DNA of 64,000 nt from Metabacillus sp. B2-18. GTDB taxonomy: Bacteria > Bacillota > Bacilli > Bacillales > Bacillaceae. Positions 26,279 to 35,863 of this stretch are shown piece by piece (within the stretch, counting starts at the first letter, position 1; every line of letters starts with the position of its first letter). The stretch covers positions 186,001-250,000 of the forward strand of contig NZ_CP088246.1 of the NCBI RefSeq assembly GCF_021117275.1, given 5' to 3'. A model generated the notes under the pieces. The model saw nothing but the letters and a program-made list of their open reading frames with translations. It was not told where the DNA came from and did no database searches. The position numbers and the translations under genes were made by a program.

Positions 26279-26794
26279 TTAATATCTCGCTCGAATGCCA
26301 GACCAATCATCTGATACAGGATAAATACTATCTAGCCATTCTGGCCCCGATACCATAATTGAAGGAACATCATCTTCATGAGCTAATCCCAATGAATGTC
26401 CAACCTCATGTGCTGCCGTTTCTTTTTCTCGATCATCAGATAAAGGACCAAAATCAGCCCAGAAAGTTATGTTTGAATAATCACTAGTACTACAACGACA
26501 TTCACTGACTTCTGTAGCATAGTCATTTGTATCAGTTGATGAATATTCGAATCTTATCGTAGCTTGTGATTTTGTGTATTTTTGACCATAAATCACAATC
26601 TCAGGTGCTGGATCCCAAGCAAAAACTCCATGTCTAGCATCGGTATTCCATGATCCTACCGAAGAACCAATGTAATAAGTTATTCCTTTAGGGTTAGGCA
26701 CTTTATTTCCTAAAAATCCATATGCTTGTGCAGATATTGTAGTAAGTAAACACACAATAACCAATAAACTTGAGAAAACAAATTTCTTTTTCAT
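26279..26794 (-). CDS. secreted matrixin-type zinc metalloprotease
   Basis: 171 residues. The signal peptide ends at SAQAYGF; the single catalytic domain has the metzincin zinc site HEVGHSLGLAH (about 128-138) and the following Met-turn candidate SIMVSG. Much shorter than vertebrate matrix metalloproteases but normal for bacterial stand-alone matrixins. No prodomain with a Cys switch is seen. Two Cys (CRC) may form a disulfide. First gene of a two-gene minus-strand operon. Confidence 0.88.
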   Translation of the reverse strand: MKKKFVFSSLLVIVCLLTTISAQAYGFLGNKVPNPKGITYYIGSSVGSWNTDARHGVFAWDPAPEIVIYGQKYTKSQATIRFEYSSTDTNDYATEVSECRCSTSDYSNITFWADFGPLSDDREKETAAHEVGHSLGLAHEDDVPSIMVSGPEWLDSIYPVSDDWSGIRARY

Positions 26795-27500
26795 AATATC
26801 CTCCTATTCTTAAATATCTAGTTAACTAATTTCTACAAAAAATGTTAAATTCCTCCTTTTATTCAAAATATTCAATCTATTAAGTTATTTGCCTTTATGG
26901 CATAACCAAATCTCAATAAAATTAATGCTGCAAAACAAAGAGCGAATTACTGTGTGTAACATAGAGAGTGAGAAGGGACAAGTTCTAGAAAGTCGGTTAA
27001 ACCATTGGTATATATGGTTTTTTTGGTTACACCTAAGTTTTATGAATAAAACCACCATACAAACTGGTTTTGGTTGCCTTAATGGCAACCTTTTAGTCTT
27101 TAAGACATTAACGAAAAATTATGAAATACAGGTTTGCAAAACCAAAGGGCGAATTGCTATTAAATAATAGTGATAATAGAGAGGGTTTTTAAAAAGTGAC
27201 TTGAAGAGTTGATATGACTAGGTTTGTTAAGGTTTTTAGGGTGTCACCTTTTTAAATAAATACAAATAAAAAAAGACCGTATCACTTTACAGATACGATC
27301 TAAAATCTTTATTAAAAAAACTTTGCAGGAAAACTTACCTTTTTACCATTTTGATCTTTAAGATTTTTTAAAGAGTGTTGAATTAATCTCATAGTAAGTT
27401 AGTATTACATGTATATAGTAGGTTATGAAGAAGATATACTTGCACTTTGAACAAAAATAGTTAAAGGTAAGTGTTGGCTTTTAGTAGTTAAATAACTTAT
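26795..27500. other. long intergenic region before dnaN
   Basis: About 700 bases with no convincing gene; a 92-codon + strand frame (26889-27167) has no ribosome site and odd composition. It contains hairpin GGTTGCC/GGCAACC followed by TTTT (27072-27094), which looks like a terminator, and an imperfect hairpin near 27275-27302. Confidence 0.5.
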
Positions 27501-27528
27501 TTGATCTAATAAAAAAAAGTAGTATAAT
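27501..27528 (+). promoter_or_regulatory. promoter of dnaN leader
   Basis: TTGATC (27501-27506), 16-base A-rich spacer, TATAAT (27523-27528). Transcription would begin near 27535, just before the conserved leader. Confidence 0.75.
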
Positions 27529-27540
27529 AACCATATATTT

Positions 27541-27633
27541 ATTTCTTATTGCTCAGATAGAGCCTTGCATTGAAGTTTTAAGCCCTATGGGTAGTATTTT
27601 CTCTTAGAGGAAGTCTGCCCATAGGGCTTTTTT
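27541..27633 (+). promoter_or_regulatory. leader RNA with terminator, copy 1 (before dnaN)
   Basis: GCTC-AGATA-GAGC (27551-27563) is followed by CTTnnnnTGAAGTTnTAAGCCCTAT. The terminator stem is 27580-27594 paired with 27615-27629 (AAGCCCTATGGGTAG with CTGCCCATAGGGCTT), then a T run. The same order and bases recur at 40201-40290 before the primase-like gene, including a stem that keeps its arms while the loop changes length. It ends about 80 bases before dnaN, so dnaN expression must pass it. Confidence 0.75.
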
Positions 27634-27688
27634 GCGTTGTCATAAGGAATAAATCTTAGTTTAGTAGGGCGCTCACCTATTAAATTTT

Positions 27689-27706
27689 ATTACACATTTT
27701 AGGAGG
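27689..27706 (+). repeat. recurrent ribosome-site motif CACATTTTAGGAGG, copy 1
   Basis: ATTACACATTTTAGGAGG before dnaN. The same 14-base core is found before the genes at 28905, 41718 and 45375. Confidence 0.85.
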
Positions 27707-27713
27707 GATTTAA

Positions 27714-28829
27714 GTGAGCATAAAAATTAATCATTTAAAGGGTTTTTTACAAGTATTAGAAAGGGCAAAAGCTGTAGCATCTGATAAGAATGACGACATC
27801 AAATCTGGTGTATTAATTCAAGCTAAGGGAACATCTTTATCTATTAGAGGAATGGACGAAAATATTAGTTTACAGATTCAATCAAATGAACTAACAGAAG
27901 CAACCAAAGAAACATCTTTTTTGGTTCCGGCCTCGTTTTTTCAAGAATTGATGAAGAATTTACCTAAAGGAGATGTGAAATTAGTCAAAAAGGAATCGAA
28001 AAATGAAGTAAACATAGTAGTGGGGAAATCTCAGTTTAACATTGCAACTATGAATGGTGAAGATTACCCTGTAGTCGACGTGCTTCAAGAGGGTAATTCC
28101 TTTAAAATTGACGGTACTCTTTTTTCAGAAGGTCTCTCAGCTGTTAAACACGCAACATCAGAAAATGAAACAAGACCAATCCTAACAGGGGTACATATTG
28201 TTTCAAATGGTCAGTATTTAACTCTAATTGCAACAGATAGTCATAGGTTAGCTGCTAAAGCAGTTCCTTTACTTCAGGAAGCTACAGAATTGAAAAATAC
28301 CGTCTTACCTAAAAAGTCGATTGATGAACTTATTCAAATTCTATCAAACGTCAAAGAATGCGAAATGATCATTCACGAAAATAGGATGACCATAAAGACA
28401 GATAATCTTACTTTTACCACAAGGCTTTTGGAGGGGACCTATCCAGACATTACTAAGCTAATTCCTAATGATTTTGAATGCCAGTCTAAGGTTAATAGGG
28501 AAGAGCTTATAAGAGCTTGTGATAGAGCAAAAATTTCCTTGAAGCCGGATAAAAAGAAAGTGGCGAAATTTCACTTTAAAAACTCTGAATTACCTGCATT
28601 AGATCTTATTTTTACAACTAGTATCTCTTCAGGAAAAGAGGAATTATTTTTAGCTGATTTAGAGGGAGAAATTACACTAAACCTTGATGTAGTTTACCTT
28701 AAGGATTCATTACAAAGTCTTACTAAGAGGGATGTACTAATTCAGTTTGCTGGAGTAATGAAACCCGTACTCATTAAGCCTGTCAGTGAAGATGCTGCAC
28801 AATTTGCGCTTGTGTTACCAGTCCGTTAG
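27714..28829 (+). CDS. dnaN: DNA polymerase III beta clamp paralogue
   Basis: 371 residues, normal clamp length (usual 370-380). Family marks are ENETRPILTGVH, LIATDSHRLA, RLLEGTYPDI and the C-terminal MKPVLIKP. The clamp dimerises around DNA to hold polymerases. A chromosome has its own dnaN next to dnaA, so this copy, surrounded by element genes and behind a special leader, is probably a plasmid- or element-borne second clamp. GTG start behind TAGGAGGG in the recurring CACATTTTAGGAGG context. The terminator follows 26 bases after the stop. Confidence 0.93.
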   Translation: MSIKINHLKGFLQVLERAKAVASDKNDDIKSGVLIQAKGTSLSIRGMDENISLQIQSNELTEATKETSFLVPASFFQELMKNLPKGDVKLVKKESKNEVNIVVGKSQFNIATMNGEDYPVVDVLQEGNSFKIDGTLFSEGLSAVKHATSENETRPILTGVHIVSNGQYLTLIATDSHRLAAKAVPLLQEATELKNTVLPKKSIDELIQILSNVKECEMIIHENRMTIKTDNLTFTTRLLEGTYPDITKLIPNDFECQSKVNREELIRACDRAKISLKPDKKKVAKFHFKNSELPALDLIFTTSISSGKEELFLADLEGEITLNLDVVYLKDSLQSLTKRDVLIQFAGVMKPVLIKPVSEDAAQFALVLPVR

Positions 28830-28854
28830 GAAGAATTTAATACACTTACAAATC

Positions 28855-28880
28855 ATCACGAGACTGTCGTGATTTTTTTA
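28855..28880 (+). terminator. terminator after dnaN
   Basis: ATCACGA (28855-28861) pairs with TCGTGAT (28867-28873), then TTTTTT. It sits only 5-10 bases before the next CACATTTTAGGAGG ribosome site. Confidence 0.8.
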
Positions 28881-28881
28881 T

Positions 28882-28898
28882 TGCACATTTTAGGAGGA
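28882..28898 (+). repeat. recurrent ribosome-site motif, copy 2
   Basis: TTGCACATTTTAGGAGG directly after the dnaN terminator and before ATG 28905. Confidence 0.85.
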
Positions 28899-28904
28899 TG
28901 AACA

Positions 28905-29050
28905 ATGAAAAGCCCATATTTAACAAGAACTAAAGAAGTCATAGCAATGAGTAGGTTAAAACGAAAAGTTGAAGCTTATAAGCGGATCTTTCAAGTAACT
29001 ATGATGTAAAAGTTTCAAATAAAGATTTGAAGTCATTAGCAATACGTTAA
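28905..29050 (+). pseudogene. small element gene with a frameshift
   Basis: ATG 28905 stands behind a perfect CACATTTTAGGAGG and begins MKSPYLTRTKEVIAMSRLKR. The frame stops at 29007, but a minus-one step near 28985 continues with DLSSNYDVKVSNKDLKSLAI to a stop at 29048-29050. The intact product would be about 50 residues, basic then polar. Unknown family. Confidence 0.5.
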
Positions 29051-29081
29051 TAAGTGCTAATTACAAAAAATAGAAGTCATT

Positions 29082-29113
29082 AGAGAACTATTACGAATAT
29101 GTAATAGTTCTCT
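29082..29113 (+). other. perfect hairpin before a lost start codon
   Basis: AGAGAACTATTAC (29082-29094) pairs with GTAATAGTTCTCT (29101-29113) without a T run. It is followed by AAGAGGAGGAAAATATA where a start codon is expected; the frame behind it (RELRDSEIYNLVQAMTF) then stops. Probably the start of a decayed gene. Confidence 0.45.
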
Positions 29114-29228
29114 ATTAATAAAGAGGAGGAAAATATAAGAGAATTAAGAGATTCAGAGATATATAATCTTGTGCAAGCAATGACATTTTAAAGAAGTGAT
29201 CGCGCTAAAAGTAAACAGGTGCACATAT

Positions 29229-29498
29229 ATGTTGAAAATTATAAAAATAAAGTTTTTTTTATTTGGCGATTTTTTTAATTATAATTGTTTAGATAAACAG
29301 TCCCGTGTTAAATGCAAAAAGTGTAATAACTTTATAAAAAAAGACAATACATAGAGAATTTTCTTTTTATTATTTTGTTGTTTAGTATTTTTTATTAAAC
29401 TGGAGTCAAGCGTAAACCTAAAACCTAGTACTAGCTCTTCCTCTTCCTCGTCATATTCCCCTACATATAAACAAGATCTAGAAAAAATGTACGAGTAA
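29229..29498 (+). pseudogene. zinc-ribbon plus membrane-helix protein with in-frame TAG
   Basis: From ATG 29229 one frame runs 89 codons with a single TAG at 29352-29354. Before the stop lies a VKCKKCNNF half-ribbon. After it come a membrane helix (FFLLFCCLVFFI), a serine-rich linker and a short charged end (YKQDLEKMYE). Unknown family; no strong ribosome site. Confidence 0.4.
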
Positions 29499-29499
29499 G

Positions 29500-29869
29500 T
29501 TTTTCAGTAAAGTAATCAGTTCTTCATCTTTTGCTTTTAAAGAATCTTTTGGACTTAATTATAAAACAACAAATATTATTATGTAATTGTTAAGGAATAA
29601 ATTGACCAAGCACTTTCAGAGTGATAGGTTGTAGTTGTAACTAAGAATTTAAAAGAATTCCCTTCTTTGAAGAGGGTGGGATGTGAAACATGAAGATACT
29701 GTAACTGTTAAAATAGGAAGGAATCTCTCGAGGATCTAATGAATAATTTAGACGGTTCATTTTTAGACTCATAAGCTATTTCTTTAGGTAGTATTTCCAA
29801 TTATAACGAAAGCTTTATGAGTAACACTGGAGATGTTGCATTGTTAGTTCAAAGCGGGGATAGTGAGTG
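29500..29869. other. decayed sequence
   Basis: Scattered short open pieces on the + strand, each ended by stops (for example SISNYNESFMSNTGDVALLV near 29790-29850). They lead into the hsdS remnant and may be its upstream part. Confidence 0.4.
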
Positions 29870-30168
29870 ATTTAAACCAAGTGAAGATCATAAACCAAAA
29901 CTTTGCAAAACTTATCATTGAATGTGATCAATTGGGTAGCAGCTATTTATGTTATACGTTGAATGAATCATACTCAATGAAAAGCAGATGGCTATCTCCA
30001 TGCAATGAGTAATGTTCCAAAATTAAGTCCAGCGTTTTAAAAGAATTAGAAATCAAGTTACCAAGTATTGAGAAGCAGTGGATAATTGGAAAAGCATATT
30101 TCATTTTTAAAAAGCGTCAAGCTTTGGCAAAGAAACAAGTTGAACTCTTGAAGAGCAATGTTATTTAG
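29870..30168 (+). pseudogene. hsdS 3' remnant (type I restriction specificity subunit)
   Basis: Broken frames read NQNFAKLIIECDQLGSSYL and, after a shift, LEIKLPSIEKQWIIGKAYFI then KKRQALAKKQVELLKSNVI. The latter matches the distal conserved helix of HsdS proteins (LPSLxEQxxIGxFFxxLD...KLELLK). Frameshifts and stops make it non-functional. It lies 48 bases before hsdM. Confidence 0.65.
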
Positions 30169-30215
30169 AAGGATTAAAGCAATTAGATCAACAATAAAAA
30201 AGTGAGGAACGCAAC

Positions 30216-31013
30216 ATGGCTGAATTATACGCAAAATTATTTAGTGCTGCAGACAACCTGCGAAGCAAAATGGATGCATCAGAGTACAAAAACTACCTAT
30301 TAGGATTAATCTTTTACAAGTACTTATCTGACAAGTTATTAGAAAAAGTAGTTGAAATAGCAGATGAATCGCAAGAAGAATACAATACACAAGAGAAGCA
30401 AACTCAATTGTATATGGATTTATTAGCAGATGAAGAGATAAAAAATGACTTGATTGAAACGTTAGTTGATACACTGGGCTATGATATTGAAAGAAAGTAT
30501 TTATTTAATGTATTAACTAATCAAGCGAAACAAAACACGTTTCAGTTGAATGACCTGAATAAAGCCTTTATTGATTTATCTACGAAATATGATCAATTTA
30601 ATGGATTGTTTGATGATGTTGACTTGAAATCAAAAAAACTGGGATCCGATGATCAACAACGAAACATAACCATTACAGAAGTACTGAAGAAGCTAAATGA
30701 TGTCGATGTCATTGGGCATAATGGCGACGTTATTGGGGATGCCTACGAGTTCTTAATTGGCCAATTTGCCTCAGAAGCTGGTAAAAAAGCTGGAGAATTC
30801 TATACACCTCATGAAGTATCTGACATGATGGCTCGTATTTCTGTAATTCGTCAAGAAGACAAAAAATTGTTTAGTGTATTTGACCCAACCATGGGATCAG
30901 GTTCCTTGATGTTGAATATTCGGAACTATATTAACCATTCAGAAAGTATAAAGTATCATGGACAAGAACTAAATACAACGACCTATAAGGTACTCAGCGC
31001 TTTAAGAAACTAG
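30216..31013 (+). pseudogene. hsdM: truncated hsdM (type I methyltransferase)
   Basis: 265 codons against about 500 in a complete HsdM. Present: the N-terminal helical domain (MAELYAKLFSAADNLRSKMD), GEFYTPHEVSDMMA and SAM motif I FDPTMGSGSLMLNI. The reading then reaches HGQELNTTTY and at once switches to unrelated sequence near 30986. The catalytic NPPF/Y motif is lost. The last ten codons come from the joined hsdR in a wrong frame. Ribosome site GTGAGGAACG. Confidence 0.85.
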
Positions 31014-32935
31014 TGGGACAACATATTGTCTTTGTCGTGGATGAATGCCATCGAGCGTTAAGTGCAGAAGGAATGGAAGCGATAAAGGGATTCTTTCCAA
31101 ACTCTACATGGTTTGGCTTTACAGGTACACCGATTTTTAATGAAAATAAAAAACAAGCTAAAGGTCAATTAGCTCGCACCACTCGTGACCAATATGGAGA
31201 AGTTTTACATACCTATACCATCAAGAATGCCTTAGATGATGGGGCTGTACTAGGATTTCAAGTAGAGCACGAAGATACGATTGAACCAACATCATTAAAT
31301 AATCATATTTTTGCTTTTCTGCATCAAAGTGAAAAATACGCTCATTTTAGTGATGATGAAATAAATAACATTATCGATCAAATGGATGGAATGGAAAAGG
31401 AAGCATTTCTCGAACCAGCTTCTTTCGAAAGTGATGATCATATTCAAAAAGTCATTCATAAGATTTTTCGACCAGATAATGCTTATACCAAATTTGATTT
31501 CCAAAATGGCCGTCCGCAAAAGTCTGCCATTTTAACAACAAGTTCCATTGATATGGCGAAACGCTACTATCATGCAATAAAGGAAATGACTAAAGACCCG
31601 GAATGGTTGAAGAAAGAATTTGCTGGACATCCGATTCGAACGGGGCGTACGATTGAAGATCCAGATTTTCCACGAATTGCTATCACTTACTCGATACAAG
31701 AAAATGAAGATAATTCTAAACAAATACAAGATGAAATGAAAGGAATTATCAAGGACTATAACGATTATTATCACACTGCCTGGTCGATAGAAGATATTGA
31801 ACGATATAATGGCGATATCAATAATCGCTTAGCTCGTAAAAAGGCAGAATTCAAAAAAATTGGGAAACAAATTGACCTTGTCATTGTTGTAGATCGCTTA
31901 TTAACTGGATTTGATGCACCAACGATTCAAACATTATTTGTGGATCGAAATTTAAGTTATGCCAATTTGATTCAAGCCTTTTCTCGAACCAATCGTACCT
32001 ATCCTGGAAAGACAAAAGGATTGATTGTGACATTCCGAAAACCTTCGACAATGGAACAAAATGTAAAGGATGCGACTAAGTTATATTCTCATGAACAAGA
32101 AGAGTCCAAGCTTGTTTATCCAACTTATGATGACTCAAAGAAACGCTTCAAAAAGGGACACAAAGAATTAAAAACGTTAGTTCCAAATCCAACCGATATA
32201 AACGAGCACTCACCTCTTGAGACTCGGATTGAATTTGTGAAAGCGTTCCAAGAGTTAAATAATGCTTACGAAGCTTTAGTTACGTATGATGATTACAACG
32301 ACGATATGGAGAAATCAAAAGCATTTCAGGAACAGGTGAAAACCTTAGAAGAATATATCGGCGTGTACAATACGGTTAAGGGATCGCTAGTCGAAGAATC
32401 GCCTGAAGGAACTGGACCAGATTTATCCGACATAGAATTCTATGGAGAAAATGCGATTAAGATCTATGATATTGACTCAACTTATATTGACCGACTACTA
32501 GAAACGTACTCAGCCAATAATCAGAATATCCGTGACGAGATTGAAAAAGCACTTCAAAAACTCAAGAAATCAGAAATTGTTAAAGCTGTTTACCGTGGGA
32601 TTTTAAACGCTATTGATAACAAAGAGATAAGTTCAGAGATAGATATTCTTATTGTGAAACGACGTTTCTTTACTGAAGCCTATAATAAAGCAATTGAGGA
32701 ATTTGCGAACACTTGGTTTGTAGACGAAGGGGAGCTGCATTCATCTGCAATTCAATATGTCATAGGAACAGAACCAATTCCGAACATCGGGGGGATTATT
32801 GACAGCAAGCAATTTGATAAGTACAAAGCTGTAAACCCAGATGCAAGACCTTTGAAATATGGGCCAGAAATGAAGCGTCAATGGAGAAAGACATTAGATG
32901 AATTCATTGTACCTTTGAATGATGAGTTGAGATAA
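30989..32935 (+). pseudogene. hsdR: 5'-truncated hsdR (type I restriction subunit)
   Basis: In the HsdR frame the sequence starts abruptly at GTQRFKKLV, then motif II VVDECHRA, motif III FGFTGTP, later LLTGFDAPTIQTLFVD and AFSRTNRTY, and runs to a normal C terminus. The nuclease domain and Walker A of HsdR are absent, so about the first 400 residues are gone. A GTG at 31013 could still express 640 residues, but with no nuclease and no ATP site. Confidence 0.85.
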
Positions 32936-33476
32936 AATAGTTTTTATATTTATATAAAATTTTAAAAGTTATAGGACAACTTCGAAACTGTAGTTGTCCT
33001 ATAACTTTTTTCTTCCTACTCATCAGAATTTAGGGTTTTGATTATTATAAATATAGGATGATTGGATCGATACTTTTTGCTAACTTCTTTATCTCTATTC
33101 GTTTCTGATACTAATAAAACTGAATTCAAGTAGACCTCTCTAAATTTTGTTCTTCACTTGTAAAATCTTGATTATTTACTTATACATAGTGCTTCCAAGA
33201 TAGTTAATACTGTCTATCAGATCATCGGAATTAAATAGTAGATAGGAAAGTGTTATATAAACATCTTCAATTGTGTTTTCCCTCGAATAACATTAATGAA
33301 AAATCAGAATTATTATGGTATTAACCTAGATATATTAAGTGTATATATAACGTTCTATTAGTTTTACATTATTAGATGCTGAATTATTAATTTTTTTTCG
33401 TAATCACAACACATACCTTTTTCTATGAAACTATTCATTCATAGAAATCGTATTATTGTTAAGGGGGTTATACTAT
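32936..33476. other. intergenic region
   Basis: Holds the hsdR terminator (32964-33010) and otherwise AT-rich DNA without a gene. The promoter of the next gene is presumably here, but boxes are not distinct. Confidence 0.5.
32964..33010 (+). terminator. terminator after hsdR
   Basis: AAAAGTTATAGGACAAC (32964-32980) pairs with a matching arm ending in GTTGTCCTATAACTTTTT (32993-33010). A very long stem followed by T. Confidence 0.88.
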
Positions 33477-34079
33477 ATGAAATTGAGTATTGTTTCTACT
33501 ATAATTACAACTATTGTAATACCAGTTATTATTCCATTTATTTCTGTGTGGTTTGCATTTATCATCACGAAAAAGCATAATGAAAGGGAATATCTTAATG
33601 ACCAGAAGGTTCAGAGAATAAAATTATTAACTCTACTAAGGAAAGAAGCAGAATTATTTAAGGATTATCGATATCATAATAATACCCATAGGTCAAAGGA
33701 GTTTGTTACGATTAAACTAGTCTTTAATAGTCCAGCTTTCAATGTAGACCAACATGGTAGACTTATTGAATTGGCACTTGAAATGGAGAGAATAAACCAA
33801 AATATCGATATCTCTGTGAAAGCATCGACAGGAATACTGTCAGCCTCATTGGGTGGCTATTTAAGTAATTTATCAACTGGAAATCCCATAATGGCATTAT
33901 CTAATTCTCGTTTAATGAAATTACTAACAGGTAAAAAGCATGTAGAGCATATGGGTGAGGGGTTAAATAAAATGTTTGAAAAGAATATTCAGGACTCTAC
34001 TAAAGAGGCCTTGCCAATAATAGATGAAATAATCAAAGAAGTAGACAAGCTTATCTCAAATGAAAGGCAACTTAACTGA
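33477..34079 (+). CDS. membrane-anchored protein, unknown (first of a three-gene group)
   Basis: 200 residues from ATG 33477 with AAGGGGGT 8-9 bases upstream; the in-frame TTG at 33456 lies before the ribosome site. One N-terminal membrane helix (5-30) is followed by a basic stretch (KKHNEREYLNDQKVQRIK), a helical cytoplasmic body and a hydrophobic Gly/Ser/Leu-rich segment (GILSASLGGYLSNLSTG). No enzyme motif visible. Family not recognised. Confidence 0.75.
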   Translation: MKLSIVSTIITTIVIPVIIPFISVWFAFIITKKHNEREYLNDQKVQRIKLLTLLRKEAELFKDYRYHNNTHRSKEFVTIKLVFNSPAFNVDQHGRLIELALEMERINQNIDISVKASTGILSASLGGYLSNLSTGNPIMALSNSRLMKLLTGKKHVEHMGEGLNKMFEKNIQDSTKEALPIIDEIIKEVDKLISNERQLN

Positions 34080-34365
34080 AAATACTACACTTTATTTCTC
34101 AAAGATGTGCCATTATTTAACGAGGCGAAGGTGTGTACCTTTTTATTTTATTAATTAGATTGTCAGTATCATTAGAAAACTAGACCTCATTATGATAAAG
34201 AAAAGGTTCAATAACTTTAATTTTTAAGAGCAAGAGCAGAGTTAACATTTTTGTAACTGACAAAGTTATATCAGAACACCAAGTAGGAGTATTTTCTATT
34301 GTGAACATAGAGTGATTTAGATATAAAGGAAAATTCGGTATTACTTATTTGAGGTGTGGTGATAT
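34080..34365. other. spacer between the two membrane-protein genes
   Basis: No gene seen. A small hairpin AAGGT-GTGT-ACCTT followed by TTTTATTTT (about 34127-34145) may terminate the upstream gene. Confidence 0.4.
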
Positions 34366-35550
34366 ATGTCGAAGAAACTTAATTATCATGGGTTTTTACA
34401 TAATCTTGCCCCTAAAATGGACAAGGTTCTAGATATATTCCGTACTGAATCAACAAAAGAAGATATAAAATCTAATTGGTTCGGAGATTTGGTACTATTA
34501 ATCCTAAAGGACTTTAAAAAATTTTATAACCCAGTTACAACGGTGGGGAAGATAAAAATAGCAAACTTAACTGGACTTCCAATAATAGGTGGAGCTGTTG
34601 CCAGTGTTATCACATGGTTTGCGGAATTGCATTGGGGGTTGATAGCTGGAATAACACTTCTAGTCTTTGTGGCCATCTTTCTTTGCCTAATTCCTTTTTA
34701 TAAGCATAAAATGCTTAATATCTACCATCCTTATTTTAATTTACAGGCTTATAAGAAATATAGACCAATTGAATATAAATTGTTAAATCATACTGTGTAT
34801 GATAAACACTTTTCATATAGCGGATTGGCAGCCTATGTTACTGGTGTTCTAACAAGACAAGACGAAGATTCTAAGATTGTTCAGGCTATTACTACACAAT
34901 ATAATAAACAAGAGGAAAATCTGAAAAATGAAATACTAGAATTGCGAAACAGAGAACAGTCAGCAATGGATGAGTACCGTGACACAATTAAAGAGCTTGA
35001 TTTAGAAATAGAAGTCTATGAGTCAACGGTTAGTTATTTGGTTCATTTAATAGATCATATTCAAAAGATTTTACTAAGAATATCGTCTGATGATTTTGAT
35101 TATCCAGATTTAGCGATCATATCTGACTTTACACTTTATAAATACCAAGAAGGAATGAAGCTAAAAAAGATAGCTGATGTAGGAACAACGGCAGAATTCC
35201 CAAAATATATTGATTTGGAGAGAGAAATGCACCACCCAAAAATACAGTCTATTATAGATGTGTTTAACAGTAATACATCGGACATGTATCATAATCAACC
35301 AGAAGATGGTTATGAAGTTGTTTCATACAAGATGAAAATGGGAAAAGAAAGAAATAATACTATTTGGATAATTTCCTTACAGATTAACAAGTCAGTTAAT
35401 GAAAGAGGTTTTCTATTATCTGTTTCAAATGATATAGTAGATAAAAGAGTTATTTACAAGATTCTTCTTGGTTTAAGTCGTATTCTATATGATAAAATTG
35501 AGAGAGAAGAGAAGAAAGGGGCTGGATCTAATGTCACTTCAAAAATCTAG
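34366..35550 (+). CDS. membrane and coiled-coil protein, unknown
   Basis: 394 residues. Cytoplasmic N terminus, two adjacent membrane helices (about 68-88 and 92-112), then a coiled coil (about 185-225, EENLKNEILELRNREQSAMD). A C-terminal domain of about 150 residues (DYPDLAIISDFTLYKYQEG ... RGFLLSVSND) has an alternating pattern like a GAF-type sensor. The next small gene overlaps its end. No catalytic motif. The membrane helices plus sensor-like tail resemble effectors of some defence systems, but I cannot assign one. Confidence 0.75.
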   Translation: MSKKLNYHGFLHNLAPKMDKVLDIFRTESTKEDIKSNWFGDLVLLILKDFKKFYNPVTTVGKIKIANLTGLPIIGGAVASVITWFAELHWGLIAGITLLVFVAIFLCLIPFYKHKMLNIYHPYFNLQAYKKYRPIEYKLLNHTVYDKHFSYSGLAAYVTGVLTRQDEDSKIVQAITTQYNKQEENLKNEILELRNREQSAMDEYRDTIKELDLEIEVYESTVSYLVHLIDHIQKILLRISSDDFDYPDLAIISDFTLYKYQEGMKLKKIADVGTTAEFPKYIDLEREMHHPKIQSIIDVFNSNTSDMYHNQPEDGYEVVSYKMKMGKERNNTIWIISLQINKSVNERGFLLSVSNDIVDKRVIYKILLGLSRILYDKIEREEKKGAGSNVTSKI

Positions 35551-35794
35551 TACGGAAAAATTAGGTGCTCGTTCTCAAGTGGTTCCAGTAAGGTCCCAAG
35601 CGGAAATAATTGCAGAACGTAGAAGAGCAAGAAGAGCAAGAATTAATCTAGCAGATTCAAGAGCTCGAAGTATTCTGAATGGTACTGCAGATATTCCTGC
35701 AAGCATCACAATTAAAGATCCAAAAAGTGAATTTGATTTATATAGAGAAGATATAAATAAAGCTATTTCAGAAGTAGCTGCTGTAAAAGAATAA
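35531..35794 (+). CDS. small basic protein with AERRRARRAR motif
   Basis: 87 residues from ATG 35531, overlapping the preceding gene by 20 bases with AAAGGGG inside it, so translation is coupled. A basic patch (QAEIIAERRRARRARI) sits in the middle, followed by an acidic C-terminal half. A shorter gene beyond the IS3 element (37398-37529) has the same kind of segment (QDELIAERRKKRKDK), so the two are probably related. Unknown function; the patch could bind nucleic acid. Confidence 0.7.
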   Translation: MSLQKSSTEKLGARSQVVPVRSQAEIIAERRRARRARINLADSRARSILNGTADIPASITIKDPKSEFDLYREDINKAISEVAAVKE

Positions 35795-35863
35795 TAAAAA
35801 CCCCTTAATTGTACTGCACCCCAAAAGTTAGAGTAAGAATCTAACTTTGGGGTGTTTTTATTT

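Noticed and set aside
26889..27167. 92-codon + strand ORF in the gap before dnaN
   Set aside because: Contains a terminator-like hairpin, has no ribosome site and an unnatural composition.
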